A stretch of 64,000 nucleotides of DNA from Byssothecium circinans (GCA_010015675.1 ML976981.1:101071-165070); one strand, 5' to 3'; shown: positions 1 to 12,837, counted from the first letter of the stretch. Notes: generated from the letters alone by a model not told the origin. Numbers and translations are program-made.

Positions 1-26
1 TTTGGCTTTGTTATTAAGATAATACA

Positions 27-228
27 GTTTGATTTTCCTTGCCAAGCAAAAGTGGCCGTCTCGATGGTTTGGCGCGCTCGGTGGTGGAATACGTTATATC
101 TATATTTAAAATATCAGCTTTATAGCTCTAGTATTTAAATTGTTGTTAAAGGTTGAATGTTTGATTTTCCTGCCAAGGAATTTTGGCGCGCTCGATGGGG
201 TGGCGCGCTCGATGGGGGAATACGTTAT
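27..228. repeat. Two diverged copies of a ~70-bp repeat
   Basis: Copy one (about 27-97) and copy two (about 159-228) both begin GTTTGATTTTCC, run through a GGCGCGCTCG core and end GGAATACGTTAT. Copy two holds the core twice (about 185 and 202). Spacing between copies is about 130 bp in AT-rich DNA. The TTTGGCGCGCTCGA core recurs at 18484-18497 inside an intron of the Zn2Cys6 gene. It looks like remnant repeat DNA, possibly a transposon end, but no transposase reading frame lies nearby. Confidence 0.6.
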
Positions 229-419
229 GTAGTCTGTAGTAAGTCACGTAATGCTGATCACGTGACTGAACCGGCCCATGAATACCGTCCTTCAACACGC
301 TCATCGTCGCTCGCCAACTGCTGTCGACAGCTTAAAAGAAACAAACAAGTAACTTCCATGTATAAGCTGACGGTGATCTTTGTTGAATAAGAGCTGTCGG
401 CACCGTTCCTGCCTAATCG

Positions 420-592
420 ATATGTGACTCTTGGTGAACTCAATAACTCTTCTCGTAAGCTCTATTAATTCTCCCTTTAATCTCCATCAACTCTTAACGT
501 AAATTCTAATAGTACTTCACCTAAGCTCTAGTAACTCTTCTTATAATTCCTTCAGACTTAATACAACTCTTCTTGTGAAGTCGAGCATAGTC
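420..592. repeat. Degenerate AT-rich short-unit repeat
   Basis: Several imperfect copies of a unit close to CTCTAGTAACTCTTCTTATAA follow each other (for example near 457, 521 and 562). No coding potential is seen. This resembles a decayed tandem repeat or a mutated transposon relic. Confidence 0.4.
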
Positions 593-1856
593 CGGGTCAT
601 TGTGATCTAAGGGAAGCCTTTTCCGCAGCGTGAAGGGTTGCAAAGCTTCTTTGGGAGATGGCGACCAACCAAGAACGAAAATCCAGTTCTCATTACTGCA
701 GCTAATGAGGAATATCTCTTCATGTCTTTTCGCGCATCGAATAATGAGAGCGAGAGTGTTGTGAGGGAATGCTGGCGGCCGGCATGGAGAAGGATGACCA
801 GATCGCTAGTCTGTGCGCTTATCGAAAGCGCCTATCGTGACCACGACGAGTTGAGTCCTTAAAATCACTCACTTCAACCGCCGTTGTCGTATCTTGACAC
901 GGAAAAACGTATCAGAAGGTGGATATTCACGGTAAACGACATCGCGTTTCGCAAACGTCTGAAAGGCTCCTTGGACTTCTTATGGAGCTCGCGGCCGAGA
1001 CTCTCCGAATCATCGCCTCTTTCTCCGAGCGTTAACCGTTGCATCAGCGACAATCCCACGATAGCGCCGAGATTCGACGGCGCAAGCTTGGAGACAGCTC
1101 GCAACCGCTGCTCTGGCGAAGTTGAACCGCATGCAACTCCGCTTTGCGCACTTGAACGCGGGAAAGGCGCTCTTCTAAATCCACCAAAGGAGGTTCTGGA
1201 CACACCATCACGAAGCTATTGAGCACCTCTAGGGTCCATGGTGTAGCGTTGCGTCGCGCTTTCCGACCGCAATGGGAAAGATGACCCGACGGGAACGAAT
1301 TGGACCGCAGCTCCATCTGCGCATGAAGCTATTATGAAGACGAACATGAGATTTGAATGTCTGTATTCAGGATGTTCAAGATGGGCATGCACAACCAAAC
1401 ACACGCGCTTGTAGGTGCACGTACGGCTCCGCGGTCTCCAATTGATGTCGGAAGCTACCTTAGAGCTCGGAACGAACATTGAAGCTATAGCTCACTTGTC
1501 GCCCCTCACTGAAACCTGAACACCACGATGAAGTGTACCCATGAGCTCTCGGAGCAGCGTTTACGTGCCCCAATGCAGCATCCAAGCAGGCCGATCGGAG
1601 CGTACTGCTTGAACTACCGTCCCGCTGGGGCGCATCACTATCGCATAGAACACGCGGCGGTGCGATTCGCTAGAACCCCGCACCACCACTAACGATGAAG
1701 ACCATTGCCCAAGACGAATGCCAGTTCCGTGGTGAAGGTCACCGGTGCTGCACGATAGAAGTGGGGAAGCTAGAGGTCGTGCTACGGGGCGAATGAGCAG
1801 AAGAATATTAGATGGTAGAATGGACCTGGAGGGGCTCAGTCTGGCTGTCTCTGGCA
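593..1856. other. Intergenic, no supported gene
   Basis: Several overlapping frames of 60-110 codons are open on both strands (for example 884-1222 and 1044-1316), but none shows a domain, a coherent splice structure or a signal peptide. This may be decayed coding DNA. Nothing can be named. Confidence 0.4.
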
Positions 1857-1862
1857 TATAAA
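1857..1862 (+). promoter_or_regulatory. TATA box upstream of formate dehydrogenase
   Basis: TATAAA lies 235 bp before the formate dehydrogenase ATG and is followed by a pyrimidine-rich leader. Placement suits a fungal core promoter; assignment is by position only. Confidence 0.35.
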
Positions 1863-2096
1863 TGCGCCCTCGAATACCCTCGAGGTTCTCACCATTTTAA
1901 CTCCTTTGTGCATAAGCCTCACGTCCAGCTTTCAAGCCCCCTGGTACGTCACCCTGTCCTGACAGAAGTATACTTCCGACTTCCCGCACTATCCGGAGCA
2001 CTGACATCGGATACGTCAGATTCACGTATCTCTTTTGATACTTAAATCCGCCGGAGCCTCTCCCTTCTCGTTGGATTCTCTTTCACATCACACATC

Positions 2097-3556
2097 ATGG
2101 TATTTCTCCGTTCATTTTCGCGGCTTGCCCGTCCTGCTTCCTCTGTCCTCTCCGCACGCGCTGGTCCCAGAGTTACCGCTGGAGCTTCCTTCGCTCGCCA
2201 TCCGAATGCCATCAGAACGCTAACGGCGACCGCAACGCAACAGGGCAAGGTCCTTCTTGTACTCTACGACGTAAGTTACCCTATCAATTGCACGCCAATG
2301 ACAATGGCTCACAAGCGTCCAGGGCGGCATCCACGCTGAGCAGGAGCCCAATCTCCTCGGAACGACGGAGAACGAGCTCGGCATCAGGAAATGGATTGAG
2401 GAGCAGGGCCACACTCTGGTTACCACCTCGGACAAGGAGGGCGAGAACTCCAAGTTCGACCAGGAGCTTGTCGATGCCGAAGTCATCATCACCACTCCGT
2501 ATGTTGACCCGCTACCCCGCACGTCCGAGCTTGCCCCGCAACGCCATTCCCCCGCCAGGGTACTACCAAAGGGGAAATAAATATATTGTGCATGCTGACA
2601 ATTGCTCTTCACAGCTTCCACCCCGGCTACCTCACCGCGGAGCGTCTCGCAAAGGCCAAGAACCTGAAGCTCGCCGTCACTGCCGGTATCGGATCCGACC
2701 ACGTCGATCTCAATGCCGCAAACAAGACCAATGGCGGCATTACCGTCGCTGAGGTCACGGGCTCCAACGTTGTGTCCGTCGCCGAGCACGTCGTCATGAC
2801 CATCTTGACCCTCGTCCGCAACTTCGTCCCTGCCCATGAGCAGATTGCCAAGGGCGAGTGGAACGTTGCTGAGGTGGCCAAGAACGAGTATGACCTCGAG
2901 AACAAGGTTGTCGGTACCGTCGCTGTTGGTCGTATCGGTGAGCGCGTACTCCGCCGTCTCAAGCCCTTTGACTGCAAGGAGCTTCTGTACTTTGATTACC
3001 AGCCGCTTTCCGCCGAAAAGGAGAAGGAGATTGGCTGCAGGCGTGTTGAGAACCTCGAGGAGATGCTTGCACAGTGCGATGTTGTCACCATCAACTGCCC
3101 GCTGCACGAGAAGACGCGCGGTCTCTTCAACAAGGACCTGATCTCCAAGATGAAGAAGGGTAAGCCACCCGTACTGTAGGATGGTGAAGATGACTTGCTA
3201 ACTTTTCAGGCTCATGGCTCATCAACACCGCCCGTGGTGCCATCGTCGTCAAGGAGGACGTCGCCGATGCCCTCAAGTCCGGCCACCTCCGCGGCTACGG
3301 TGGTGACGTCTGGTTCCCGCAGCCCGCTCCCAAGGACCACCCGCTCCGCTACGCCCAGAACCCCTGGGGCGGCGGCAACGCCATGGTCCCCCACATGTCC
3401 GGTACCTCGATCGATGCCCAGAAGCGATACGCGGCTGGCACCAAGGCTATTCTTGACTCGTACTTCTCCGGTCGTCACGACTACAACCCGCAGGACCTCA
3501 TCGTCCACAAGGGCGACTACGCCACCAAGGCGTATGGTCAGCGCGAGAAGAAATGA
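2097..3556 (+). CDS. fdh: NAD-dependent formate dehydrogenase
   Basis: Oxidises formate to CO2 with NAD+. Four exons: 2097-2270, 2323-2498, 2615-3159 and 3210-3556, giving 413 residues. The first ~45 residues are rich in Arg, Ser and Ala with no acids, like a mitochondrial presequence, which some fungal enzymes carry and others lack. Family signatures follow in order: [27 protein letters not shown], the dinucleotide motif AVGRIG, NTARGA (catalytic Arg), [11 protein letters not shown] (Gln) and PHMSGTS (catalytic His). The first glycine of the usual GxGxxG is Ala, which also occurs in other formate dehydrogenases. All splice joins restore the frame. In this window it would consume formate made by the oxalate decarboxylase at 36.1 kb. 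Identification is very secure; organelle targeting is inferred. Confidence 0.97.
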
Positions 3557-3812
3557 GCGGTTGAGATTGAAGTTTGAACGTTTTCCCTTGCCGCAGTTTA
3601 TTCTCTCGGAGTCGATCGGGTAGGATCTGGGCTGTGTATAGTTTGCAAAATGAATATCATTGAACTCCACGTACCGTCTTTCCATGCTATGCGTGACTGA
3701 ATGAGCCAACTTGAATATGCAGAATTAAAGGGTATCGAACCGAAAAGCAAAGAATGCCGGTGAGAAGCGCCGTAGCAAAAGTCCGGCCACTCCATAGAAG
3801 GATATTTATGTA

Positions 3813-4359
3813 TCAATAAAACCTCCCGCTGTCCCTCCCTCTCGATAGTGATCTTCTCCGTTCATCCCCTTCGCCCTCGTCGTCACTCTCGTCCTTGAAG
3901 CCTTCCTCAAGCACGCGACTCAACCTCCTCTCATCGTCTCCCGTGCCCATCAAGCTCCGTCTCTGTTCCAGCGCCTCTCTCCTCCGCTCATCGATCGGAT
4001 CAAAGCCCACCATGCCTTCGCCCTCCTCGTCGTCGAACAGCTCATCCTCGTTGTGATCGACAAGAAGGTGGTTTTGGTTCCGGCGCGAGGGCAGGAAGAG
4101 GTCGACGAGGGCGTCGGCTATGCGGGTCCGCCACGAGGCAGTCGTGGTGCTGAGGGTCGTGGGCATGGGGAGGTACTGCGAGTAGCGGGCTCTCTGGCGG
4201 CGGATGAAGGGGAGGACGACGTAGGCGCCGAGGACGTAGATTATGGCGGCGACGAAGAGCGGGATGAAGAGGGACTGGGCGTGGCGGTTAGTGGGTGTGA
4301 AGGGGGAGGTCTTTCGCAGGCGCGAGGCGTACCTTGAGGAGGTGGGTGAAGCCGGCCAT
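3813..4359 (-). CDS. Small single-pass membrane protein, unrecognised
   Basis: Two exons: 4333-4359 (nine codons, beginning MAGFTHLLK) and 3813-4274, joined over a 58-nt intron with GTACGC donor, CTAAC branch site and CAG acceptor. The product is 162 residues. Residues ~10-32 form one strongly hydrophobic segment, followed by a basic stretch (RRQRAR). The rest is a hydrophilic tail rich in Asp, Glu and Arg with an SRGR-type end. This suggests a one-pass membrane protein with a charged cytosolic tail. No enzyme motif is visible. The frame stays open upstream to 4490, but the spliced start gives a cleaner beginning with ATG in a good context. It converges on formate dehydrogenase, 256 bp apart. 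Confidence 0.7.
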
Positions 4360-5079
4360 GGTTGCGTGGCGATTAAGGATAAATGAAGACTAGCGTCGGC
4401 GCTGGACTGCCTCCCCCGCTCGCAGATGTGTATCGCTGCTGTCGAGATGCACACTCGTAGCAGCTGGCGGTGGTGTAGTTTACTGTGCAAGCCATCGTAG
4501 TGGATGTACCGGTATTACATGGATGGAGGCCAGCTGGGGGCGCTGTGGCGCTCAAGCCATCTCAGACAGGGGGCGTGTGCGTCTGCGTCTCATCCGGAAC
4601 GGCTCCAGCGCAGGAGAGCACAGGAGGGTTCGACAGCGTGCAGGCTGCATATCGCGTTGCCTCATGATTGTCTATTCGCGGTTTTGGCCTCCTCACAAAC
4701 ACTCCGTCCCGTAAATGTGAATGCGCACCCTCTGCTCGTGCGCATGCGTCACTCGGACCACCAGCTTGCCCCGAACTGCGACCGTATCGCCGGCCACTGG
4801 CACTGCACGCCCTCGTCGACGTTTGAATCAGTCCTCGACGCCATCTGCGACGCTGACTGCCCCGCAACACCCGCAGCACACTGTTTCAGCATTCGACGCT
4901 GCTCAGCGCTGGCAGGCCACGGCCAAGAGAAGAGCAGGAGCAGCCAGGGCAACGCGGAAATACGCATCAGGGAAGAAACAAGGAGACCACCCAGCACTCG
5001 AGCAGCATCTTAGCATCTTAGCATCCCTCGGGGACGTCATTTGGCACTGGCAGCCCGCGCGCATAGGCCCGCATAGACG
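4360..5079. other. Shared upstream region of membrane-protein gene and formin
   Basis: About 720 bp lie between the divergent starts of the small membrane protein and the formin. Open frames here overlap on both strands and look like GC-rich chance frames. GACGTCAT at 5034-5041 resembles a CRE/ATF-type site, by sequence only. Confidence 0.35.
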
Positions 5080-8000
5080 ATGCCGCCGGCTACGTCGCAG
5101 GACAGCAAAGGGCGACAGTCATCGGCCGGCAAGTTCTTTGGACGCCGCCTGCACAAGGACAAAGCCAGCAATGAGTCCCACCTCTCGACACAGAGCCCGC
5201 CCGGCAGCGCTCAAGGCTCGCAATCGTCACGGCACTCGCACAGGCACAGTAGCTCGGTGGCTTCGATAGACCGCCCCGTGTCCATGCTCGTAGAGCCTGG
5301 GTTGGCTATGCAAGCGGGCGTGTACTCGTCCATTCCCTACGAGCAGACGGCAGATGGACGCCCACCACAACAGGGCAGCACCGCCAACCACAGCATTCGA
5401 GGCGGCGGCGACGTGCTGCAACCGCATCATCTGAACCAAGCCGGCGCCGACTTTCACCAGTATCCCGTCTTCGACCCCTCCAAGATGCCGCCGCAGAATA
5501 ACGGCTACGCAAACGCCCCGCGCCCACCGCCGCACGCGTCGGGCACTGCCATGGCCTCGAGCCAGCCGGGCGACCGCGGCGTATCCATACAGCAGTGGGG
5601 GCAGGCACAAGCACAGGCACAGGCTCAGGCGCAGGCGGGCAGGTCGAGCAATGGCTATCCTTCGTATGCAGGGACAGACTCCTCTGCGAACACGCGCACA
5701 TCCTCCGACCAAGCGAGCATCTACTCGAACGATTCCAAGACCCGCGCCTCCAACCTCTACATGCCCCAGAACGCCTCCCAGTCGACCTTTTCATCCATAG
5801 GCCTCGATGCCGGCAGTCTCCTCCCCACCGCCGTGGGAACCCCACGCGATTCGCACCGTCACCTCCATTCGAACCAGCCCTCGGGCTTCTCCTCGACGTC
5901 TCAGTTTGGCCAGAATAGCTTCAGCATACAAAGACCGCCGGATCATGTGGTAGAGCAGGAGTTTATGAATTTGATGGTGAAAAGAGGCTGGAAAAGCTTG
6001 CCGGAACAGGCGCGGCGGCAGATGGAGGCGTACAAGATTGACAAGAAGTGGACGCTGGTCTACCAGGACAAGCTGGCAGAGTTCAAGCACGAGGAAAAGA
6101 AACGGCAGACAAATCGTTATACATACGTGGGCGGTGCGAACCCTGACATATTAGCAAGAGCCGAAGAGGAGGGAGCACCGGAATGGTACGTGAAGAAAGT
6201 AATGGACAACTCCATTACGATAAAGCAGATGTCGAGTCTGGAGATCAGTCTAAGAACACAGCCCATTGCCTGGGTGAGGGGGTTCATCGAGGCGCAAGGT
6301 CAGATTGCACTCACAAACGTCCTGACCAAGATCAACCGCAGAAAAGGGCAGGGCCCTGCAGCACCACCGAGCGCGATACCTCCGCGGCCAGAGAACGACA
6401 TGGAACGAGAATACGAGATTATCAAATGTTTGAAAGCGTTAATGAATAACAAGTATGGTGCGGATAATGCGCTGGCCCACCCCTCTATCATCCAGGCGCT
6501 GGCTAGTTCTTTAATTTCGTCGCGGTTGAACACAAGAAAGCTCACCTCGGATGTACTCACCTTCTTGTGCCACTGGGGGGAGGGTGCTGGCCACGAGAAG
6601 GTGTTGGGGGCTCTCGACACCCTCAAGGCCACATATGGCGAGAATGGCCGATTTGACGCTTGGATGCGTGTCGTCGAAGTCACAGTCGATGGGCGCGGCA
6701 AGATGGGCTCTATGGTCGGTGCGTCAGACGAAGTGCGTAGTGGAGGCATTGGAGTTGAGAACCTGCTTATGGAATACGTTATCGCAACGCTCTTCCTCAT
6801 CAACATGATTGTAGACGCCCCGGCGCGCGACTTGCCGTTGAGGATGCACATCCGAGCGCAATTCACTGGATGCGGCATCAAGCGTATCTTCCAGAAGATG
6901 GAGGGCTTCCAGTACGATGTCATTGACAAGCAAATCGAGCGATACTTGAACAACGAGGCAATCGACTATGAGGACTATCTGGATCGCGAAAACAGCTCCA
7001 TGGTGGATAGCGTTGAGGGTGAAGTCAAGGACCTCAACGACCCCATTCAAATTGCAGATGCCATCTCTAGCAAGCTCAACAACACCCGAGCGCAAGACTA
7101 TTTTGTATCTGCCATGCAGCATTTGCTCATCGTTCGGGATACTGAGGGAGAGGATCGTCTGAAAATGTTTCAACTTGTCGATTCAATGCTCAGCTATGTC
7201 GCCATGGACCGTCGGCTACCGGATATGGACCTGAAGCAAAGCTTGAACTTTACCGTTCAGTCGCTGCTTGACAAATTGTACACGGATGGTGAAGCACGAC
7301 AAGTCCGAGACGAAGCACTCGAAGCGCGCCAAATCGCCGACTCAGCCATCGCTGAGCGTGATGAGTTGAAAGCTCAGGTCGAGTTAGGGGCAGACGGTCT
7401 CGTTCAGAAACTCCAAAAACAACTCGCGGAGCAGCAAAACATCATTGCGGTTCGGACGAGACAGATTGAACAAATGAAGGCTGAGCTCGCCGAGATTCAG
7501 AGAATACGGGCGCAAGAACTACAGCGGAACGAGCTGGAGACGCGTGAGCTGTACCTCATGCTGAGAGACGCTCAAGACGTCGCAGCATCCGCTGCGAAGA
7601 AGTCTGGCAAGGAAACTCTCGGGGCAACTAATCCTACCCAAATGCAGGGCATCTTGGATCGCGAGAATTTGATGAGCCGACTCGAAGTCCAACTGCAAAG
7701 AGCAAAGACTCAAGCTACACTTGAAGGCAGGAACCTTAATAATATCCAGCCTAGTGAGAAGCTTAGGGAGCTCAGGGAACGAATGGACGGCACCATGGGC
7801 CAAGGGCCCGAACAGTTCAGTGGCCTCGATCCCAACACTCTCGGAACGTCAAGAGCGAAGAGCGGCATCGTTCGAAGGAAACCTGTTGGAGGTGAGAACG
7901 GCGAAGAACAACCTATGCTTGAGATTCCTGAAGACGACGAAGACGACGATGACGAAGCCATCATCGAGAAGCCGAGACTTATCCAGATGCACAAACCAAA

Positions 8001-10447
8001 GGCCAGCCAAGGACGAGCTCCAGAAGGCTTCCTTGACGAGATCAATGCCAAAATCAAGCCCTTGGACGAAGAATCAACAGAGACAGATGCGCCCAATGCT
8101 GCTGCACCTCCACCACCACCTCCTCCTCCGCCTCCGGGACAGCTTGGATTCTCTGCGGATATTCCTCCCCCGCCGCCTATGCCCGGCACTAATGCTAATG
8201 TTCCACCCCCACCACCGCCGCCTCCGCCTCCTCCAGGTATGCTTGGCTTCCCTGGAGCTCCTGGAGCTCCCGGTATCCCTCCACCGCCTCCAATGCCTGG
8301 TCAATTCGATGGCAGCATGCCTCCACCTCCCCCACCTCCCCCACCTATGCCAGGCGCAAAACGTCCTGGATTCCTGCCCAAGGGCTCGTCCTATGCACCA
8401 CCTACTACGAATATGAGTGGGCCACGACCCAAGAAGAAGCTCAAGGCTCTTCACTGGGACAAGGTCGACTCACCTTCAACTACTGTCTGGGCTACGCATG
8501 GCTTGACGTCTGAAGAGAAAGAAGAAAAGTATCGGGAATTGTCAAAGAAGGGTGTGCTGGACGAAGTCGAGAAACTCTTCTTGGCCAAGGAGATCAAGGC
8601 TATTGGAAAGAAGTCATCCAAGAAGGACGAAAAGAAGCAAATCATCTCACGCGACCTCATGCACACCTTCCAAATCAGTATGGCCAAGTTCTCTACGTAC
8701 TCTAGTGACGAAGTGGTCAGGATGATCATTCAATGCGACACCAAGATACTAGACGACCCAGTAGTCATGGAGTTCTTACAAAAGAATGAGCTGTGCGACG
8801 TCCCGGACAATGTTGCCAAACTCATGGCGCCATACTCCAAGGATTGGACGGGGCCGAATGCGGGCGAGAGCAAGCGCGAGCAAGATCCTGGTGAGCTCAC
8901 AAGGGAAGACCAGATTTATCTCCTCACTGCCTACGAGTTGCACCATTACTGGAGGGGCAGAATGAGGGCGTTGTCACTCACGCGTACCTACGAGCAAGAG
9001 TACGATGAGATCTCGGCCAAGCTCCTTGAAGTGTCTCGCGTGGCCGACAGTCTGCGAAGCTCCACCAGTTTGATCTCGGTCTTGGGTCTCATTCTCGACA
9101 TCGGCAACTTCATGAACGATGCCAACAAGCAAGCGAACGGCTTCAAACTATCGACACTGTCGCGTCTAGGCATGTTGAAGGATGATAAGAACGAATCAAC
9201 TTTTGCCGACCTCGTCGAACGTATCGTGCGCAACCAGTATCCTGGCTGGGAGGACTTCACCGCCGAGATTGGCGGCGTTATCACGGCGCAGAAGATCAAT
9301 GTAGAGCAACTGCAGACCGATGCGAAGAAATACATCGACAACATTAAAAATATTCAAATGTCGCTCGACGCCGGTAACTTATCTGACCCAAGCAAGTTCC
9401 ATCCCGAGGATAAGGTTGCCATCATCGTTCAACGAAGCATGAAGGAGGCGAGAAGGAAGGCGGAGCAATTGCAAGTCTTCTTGGAAGATATGCAGCAGCA
9501 GTACAACGACATCATTGCTTTCTACGGCGAAGACCCACAGGACGAAAGTTCCAGACGCGATTTCTTCGCCAAGCTGGCGAGTTTCGTCATGGAGTGGAAG
9601 GTAAACCTAACCCCTGATGATGTTTTGATCCAAGGTCGATACTAACGAACAATAATAGAAATCAAGAGAAAAGAACATTGCGCTCGAAGAACAGCACCGC
9701 CGCAATGAAGCCTCGATCCGCAACAAGCAAGCCCGCATCAACCCCCTCTCCCCCACCGCCCTTTCCGACACTTCGGCTGGACCCCGCTCCCCCGCCAGCA
9801 CAGGCGCCATGGACGATCTGCTCCAGAAACTGCGTGATGCCAAACCCGAAGCAAGAGACCAGCGCGACCGCAGACGGCGTGCGCGTCTCAAGGATCGCCA
9901 CCAAGTCCGCGTTGCCTCTGGGCAAAAGATACCCGAGCTGGGCGTCAACATGGAAGAAGGCGAAGGGGAAGGCGAGGCCGCCGACGCAGATAAGAACATG
10001 CTGAGTCCGACGAGCGAAGTCAGCGAGAGCACGGAGAACGCACCTGTAGCGTCGCCCCCCATCACAGCGGGTACGGATATCGCGGACCGGGCAGCTGCCA
10101 TGCTCGAGGGCCTAGGCAAGTCCACGGCGCCTAAAGACGGCGCGTTATCCGTGCGAAGAAGACGAGAGAATGCAGACGCGGAACGGGATAGGAGGAGGCG
10201 GAGACGTCAACAGGCCACCAGCACGGCGAGTAGTGCGCGCAGCGAAGACGGCGGGTTGATGAGTCCGGCGGCGATAGCCGAGGAGATGGCGGAGGAGAGG
10301 AGAGGGAGCGTGGCGTCTGCGGGTACGGGGGATGGGGATGGGGATGAGGGCCCCGGGACACCGATTACGATTGTGAGTCCGCCGAGTCCGGAACAGGAGA
10401 GGGATAGGGGTAGGAAGTTGCCTACACCGCCACCTGAGGAGTCGTAA
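5080..10447 (+). CDS. sepA: Formin (SepA/Bni1 type), actin nucleator
   Basis: Nucleates and elongates unbranched actin filaments for hyphal tips and septa. Two exons: 5080-9600 and 9659-10447, with a 58-nt intron carrying an ACTAAC branch site; 1769 residues. A low-complexity Ser/Gln-rich N-terminus (with a QA repeat near residue 180) precedes the GTPase-binding/FH3 region (from ~288). A coiled coil follows at ~734-830. The FH1 domain (~1009-1091) has several polyproline runs for profilin-actin. FH2 begins at KKKLKALHWDKV (~1117) and includes GNFMND. The second exon carries the autoinhibitory DAD: MDDLLQKLRDAK near residue 1557, followed by a basic cluster. Both FH3 and DAD are present, so it is a complete Rho-regulated formin. 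Filamentous ascomycetes usually have a single formin. Confidence 0.97.
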
Positions 10448-11568
10448 TTTCTGGTGCTGTGCCTTGGCCTTGTGTTGGAGGTGAAAGGCGAGGTGGTGGG
10501 AAGGGCGTGGTGGTGGTGGTGGGGGGGGAAGGGGGTCTCCTTTTTACTGTGGTTCTGTTGTCATAGGTGTAGTGTAAGCCACGTATTTTGGACTTTACAG
10601 GTGCTGCTGCTGCTGCTGCTGTTATTGTGCCTGGGAAGCTTTATACCTTTACCGTTGAAAGCGGGTTATGGTTATGGTTTTTGGGTTTGGGGTATGGGGT
10701 TTGGGGTTTCGCTGTTGAGTGAGTTGAGAAACCCGGTCGTTAGAGAGAGGAGGAGTAAGTAAGTCGATGGGGGAAGGGGAGGGATGGGAAGGGTGGGGGA
10801 GAAGAATTATGGAGCATTTGCAGATTTCCAGATTCCTCTTTTCTCCAGTTTTTTTTCCTTTTCCTTTTTTTAACTTAACTACTTGACTGAACTGAACTGA
10901 TCAAAGCATCGCGAATCGAATTCAATGCAGGGGCGCTTTTCTTCTACTTTCTTTCTTCCTTCCTTTTGGATGGTTTCCGTCGGCTTGTGAGCTTGCTGGT
11001 GGGGTTGTGTGTGTGCTGGTGCGGCTGTGATCTTATATGTCTTCAGGGAAGCGTGGAGGATAGTTTTTTTTTTTGGTTTTTTTGAGGTTATACCAAACCA
11101 CTAATTACTAACTCGACTAGTTATCCTTTTTCAAAATTTCTAAGGATATAGGAACCTTGATTTATTGGGCTATGATTTCATGGGGTTGCCTTCGCGTGAT
11201 GGACGTGCAACTGTTGCTAGAGGGACCTGGACCGGTGACTGGAGTGAAGTGAATGCATTGCGGGTGTATATATGTAGAGAACTTTTTCTTTCGACATCGA
11301 GCTTCATACGCGTGAAAAGGTCATGATTACAACACACTATAGGTGATGTGACTCCCCATGATTGCCGGCCGGTCAGCCAGCCGGCGAAAAGCTACAGCCA
11401 TCGGTATCCCCCATGTGAACGAGCGTGTCGGGAAAGAGCAAGAACATGAAATCCGGCTCTTCGAGAAGAGTTTCAGGCGAAGGTTGCATCCCCCTTCAGA
11501 TGGGTTTTGCTCCTGTTCGTCTACATCTTGCTGTACGTATATCGCGAAATCCCGCCCTGACTCATTCC
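10448..11568. other. Intergenic region between convergent genes
   Basis: Low-complexity DNA: G-rich stretches after the formin stop, a TGC microsatellite at 10602-10621, a GT-rich TTTGGGG-like stretch near 10680-10710, and long T tracts near 10845-10870 and 11065-11085. It is best read as the 3' regions of the two converging genes. No gene is seen. Confidence 0.5.
10602..10621. repeat. TGC trinucleotide microsatellite
   Basis: Nearly seven uninterrupted TGC units in non-coding DNA 155 bp after the formin stop. Confidence 0.85.
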
Positions 11569-12837
11569 TCAAATCTCATATCTTACGAAAGAGCTGATTA
11601 CCTGATTGAAGTATACATCCATCAATTCTTTGTTTCCGCATCGTAGAGTCGTGTCATCCACTGCACCTTGCTTCGAATTGGCTAATTCCATCTCTTCCAA
11701 ATGCGTTAAGTTGTTGTGCAGCCAGATGAACAGCTCAACCCATTCAAAGTCGATAAGCTTGACATCTCGTAGTTTGAGGGATCGCAGAGGTTGCTTGAAG
11801 GTTGCTAGTGCGACTTGGAGGAAATACGATTTGATGTGGAGGCCGGTGAGCTCTAGTGCGTGGATGTTCGTCAGGAGCGCGGCGAGGCGGAGGAGGATAC
11901 GCCAGCTTTTTGCCTTTTCACCGAATGTGAGGCCCAAGGTTCTGAGGCTGGGACATTGGCGGCAGAACTTTTCGATGCGATGAATGAGTGGATCATGCAG
12001 AGGTGGATTAGATATCTCTACGTCGTGGCCAAGATAGAGACGCAAGATAGCGAGATGCTCCAACTATGCAGCTTCCCCGAAGTAAATAGGATATACATCG
12101 AACCCGGTCAAGTAGCGGTCGTCATATAAAGCTGTTGGGGAGTGCTTCAAGCCTACGTCGATACATTGTAGGCGTATAGGACTGGTTTCGTTCACCAAAA
12201 GGGTGATATGAACGAGGCGAGAAAGACTCTGAGCCTTGGACAGCAGCACAGGTGTGAATTTAGCTATAGCCCCATTGACACTATTCCAGTGATAGTATTC
12301 GCCGAACGATGTCGTGCCGTCTATTTGGGCACCTCGTCTCCAGCTTGGCTCCAGAAATTTGAGTGTAGTAACGGCTGTAAGCCCTTTGAGAGTAGCAGCT
12401 ATATAGACTGCATCGCGCTTCGTGGTCCTCATCTCTTCATTCTCTTTCCGATATTTGAGCATGTTCGCTCTGACAATGACCATCTTCGCAGTCGGTGCAT
12501 TATCCTTCTTAAGGAAGCGAATCTGGCCCATGTCGTTCGAAGGCGGGCCTAAACCCAGCGTTCGAACGTACTGCGCCATGCGAGATTTAGACATGGCCAC
12601 CATAGCATCAAACGCGTACTTGGAGTGCATGAATCCAACCTCGTAGAAGTACTGCTTGAAGGTGTAGAAGGTCTTGCTTTCTAGCTCTTTGCACGCAAGC
12701 CGAACGTTGCAGACATTGGATCGAGCAAGCATACTGGCAATAAGGTTGACGACTTCAGCAGGTAGTTGAGGTAGAAGTCCGCTACCTGGCTGTCGACTGT
12801 GAAGAAAGCGGAACATAACGGCTGACGAAGGAAGCAT
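11569..12837 (-). CDS. F-box-like protein, frame split by an in-frame TAG
   Basis: Residues ~20-55 (LPQLPAEVVNLIASML, then NVRLACKELES) match the N-terminal F-box-like pattern of many fungal proteins that recruit substrates to SCF ubiquitin ligases. The rest is leucine-rich without a clear repeat. The frame meets TAG at 12064-12066 and then continues open in the same frame to TGA at 11569. A 93-nt intron from GTAGGC (12156) to CATAG (12064) would remove the stop in phase, joining 12157-12837 to 11569-12063 (391 residues). The 3' end may also be spliced, since GTAATC near 11600 could begin a further short intron. Otherwise this is a pseudogene with a nonsense mutation. Substrate unknown. Confidence 0.6.

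Noticed and set aside
2931..2948. AVGRIG instead of GxGxxG in formate dehydrogenase, as a possible defect
   Set aside because: An Ala at the first glycine position is known in other formate dehydrogenases, so it is not evidence of inactivation.
10666..10715. G-rich TTTGGGG-like stretch as an internal telomere repeat
   Set aside because: Units are irregular and do not match TTAGGG; it is ordinary low-complexity DNA after the formin stop.
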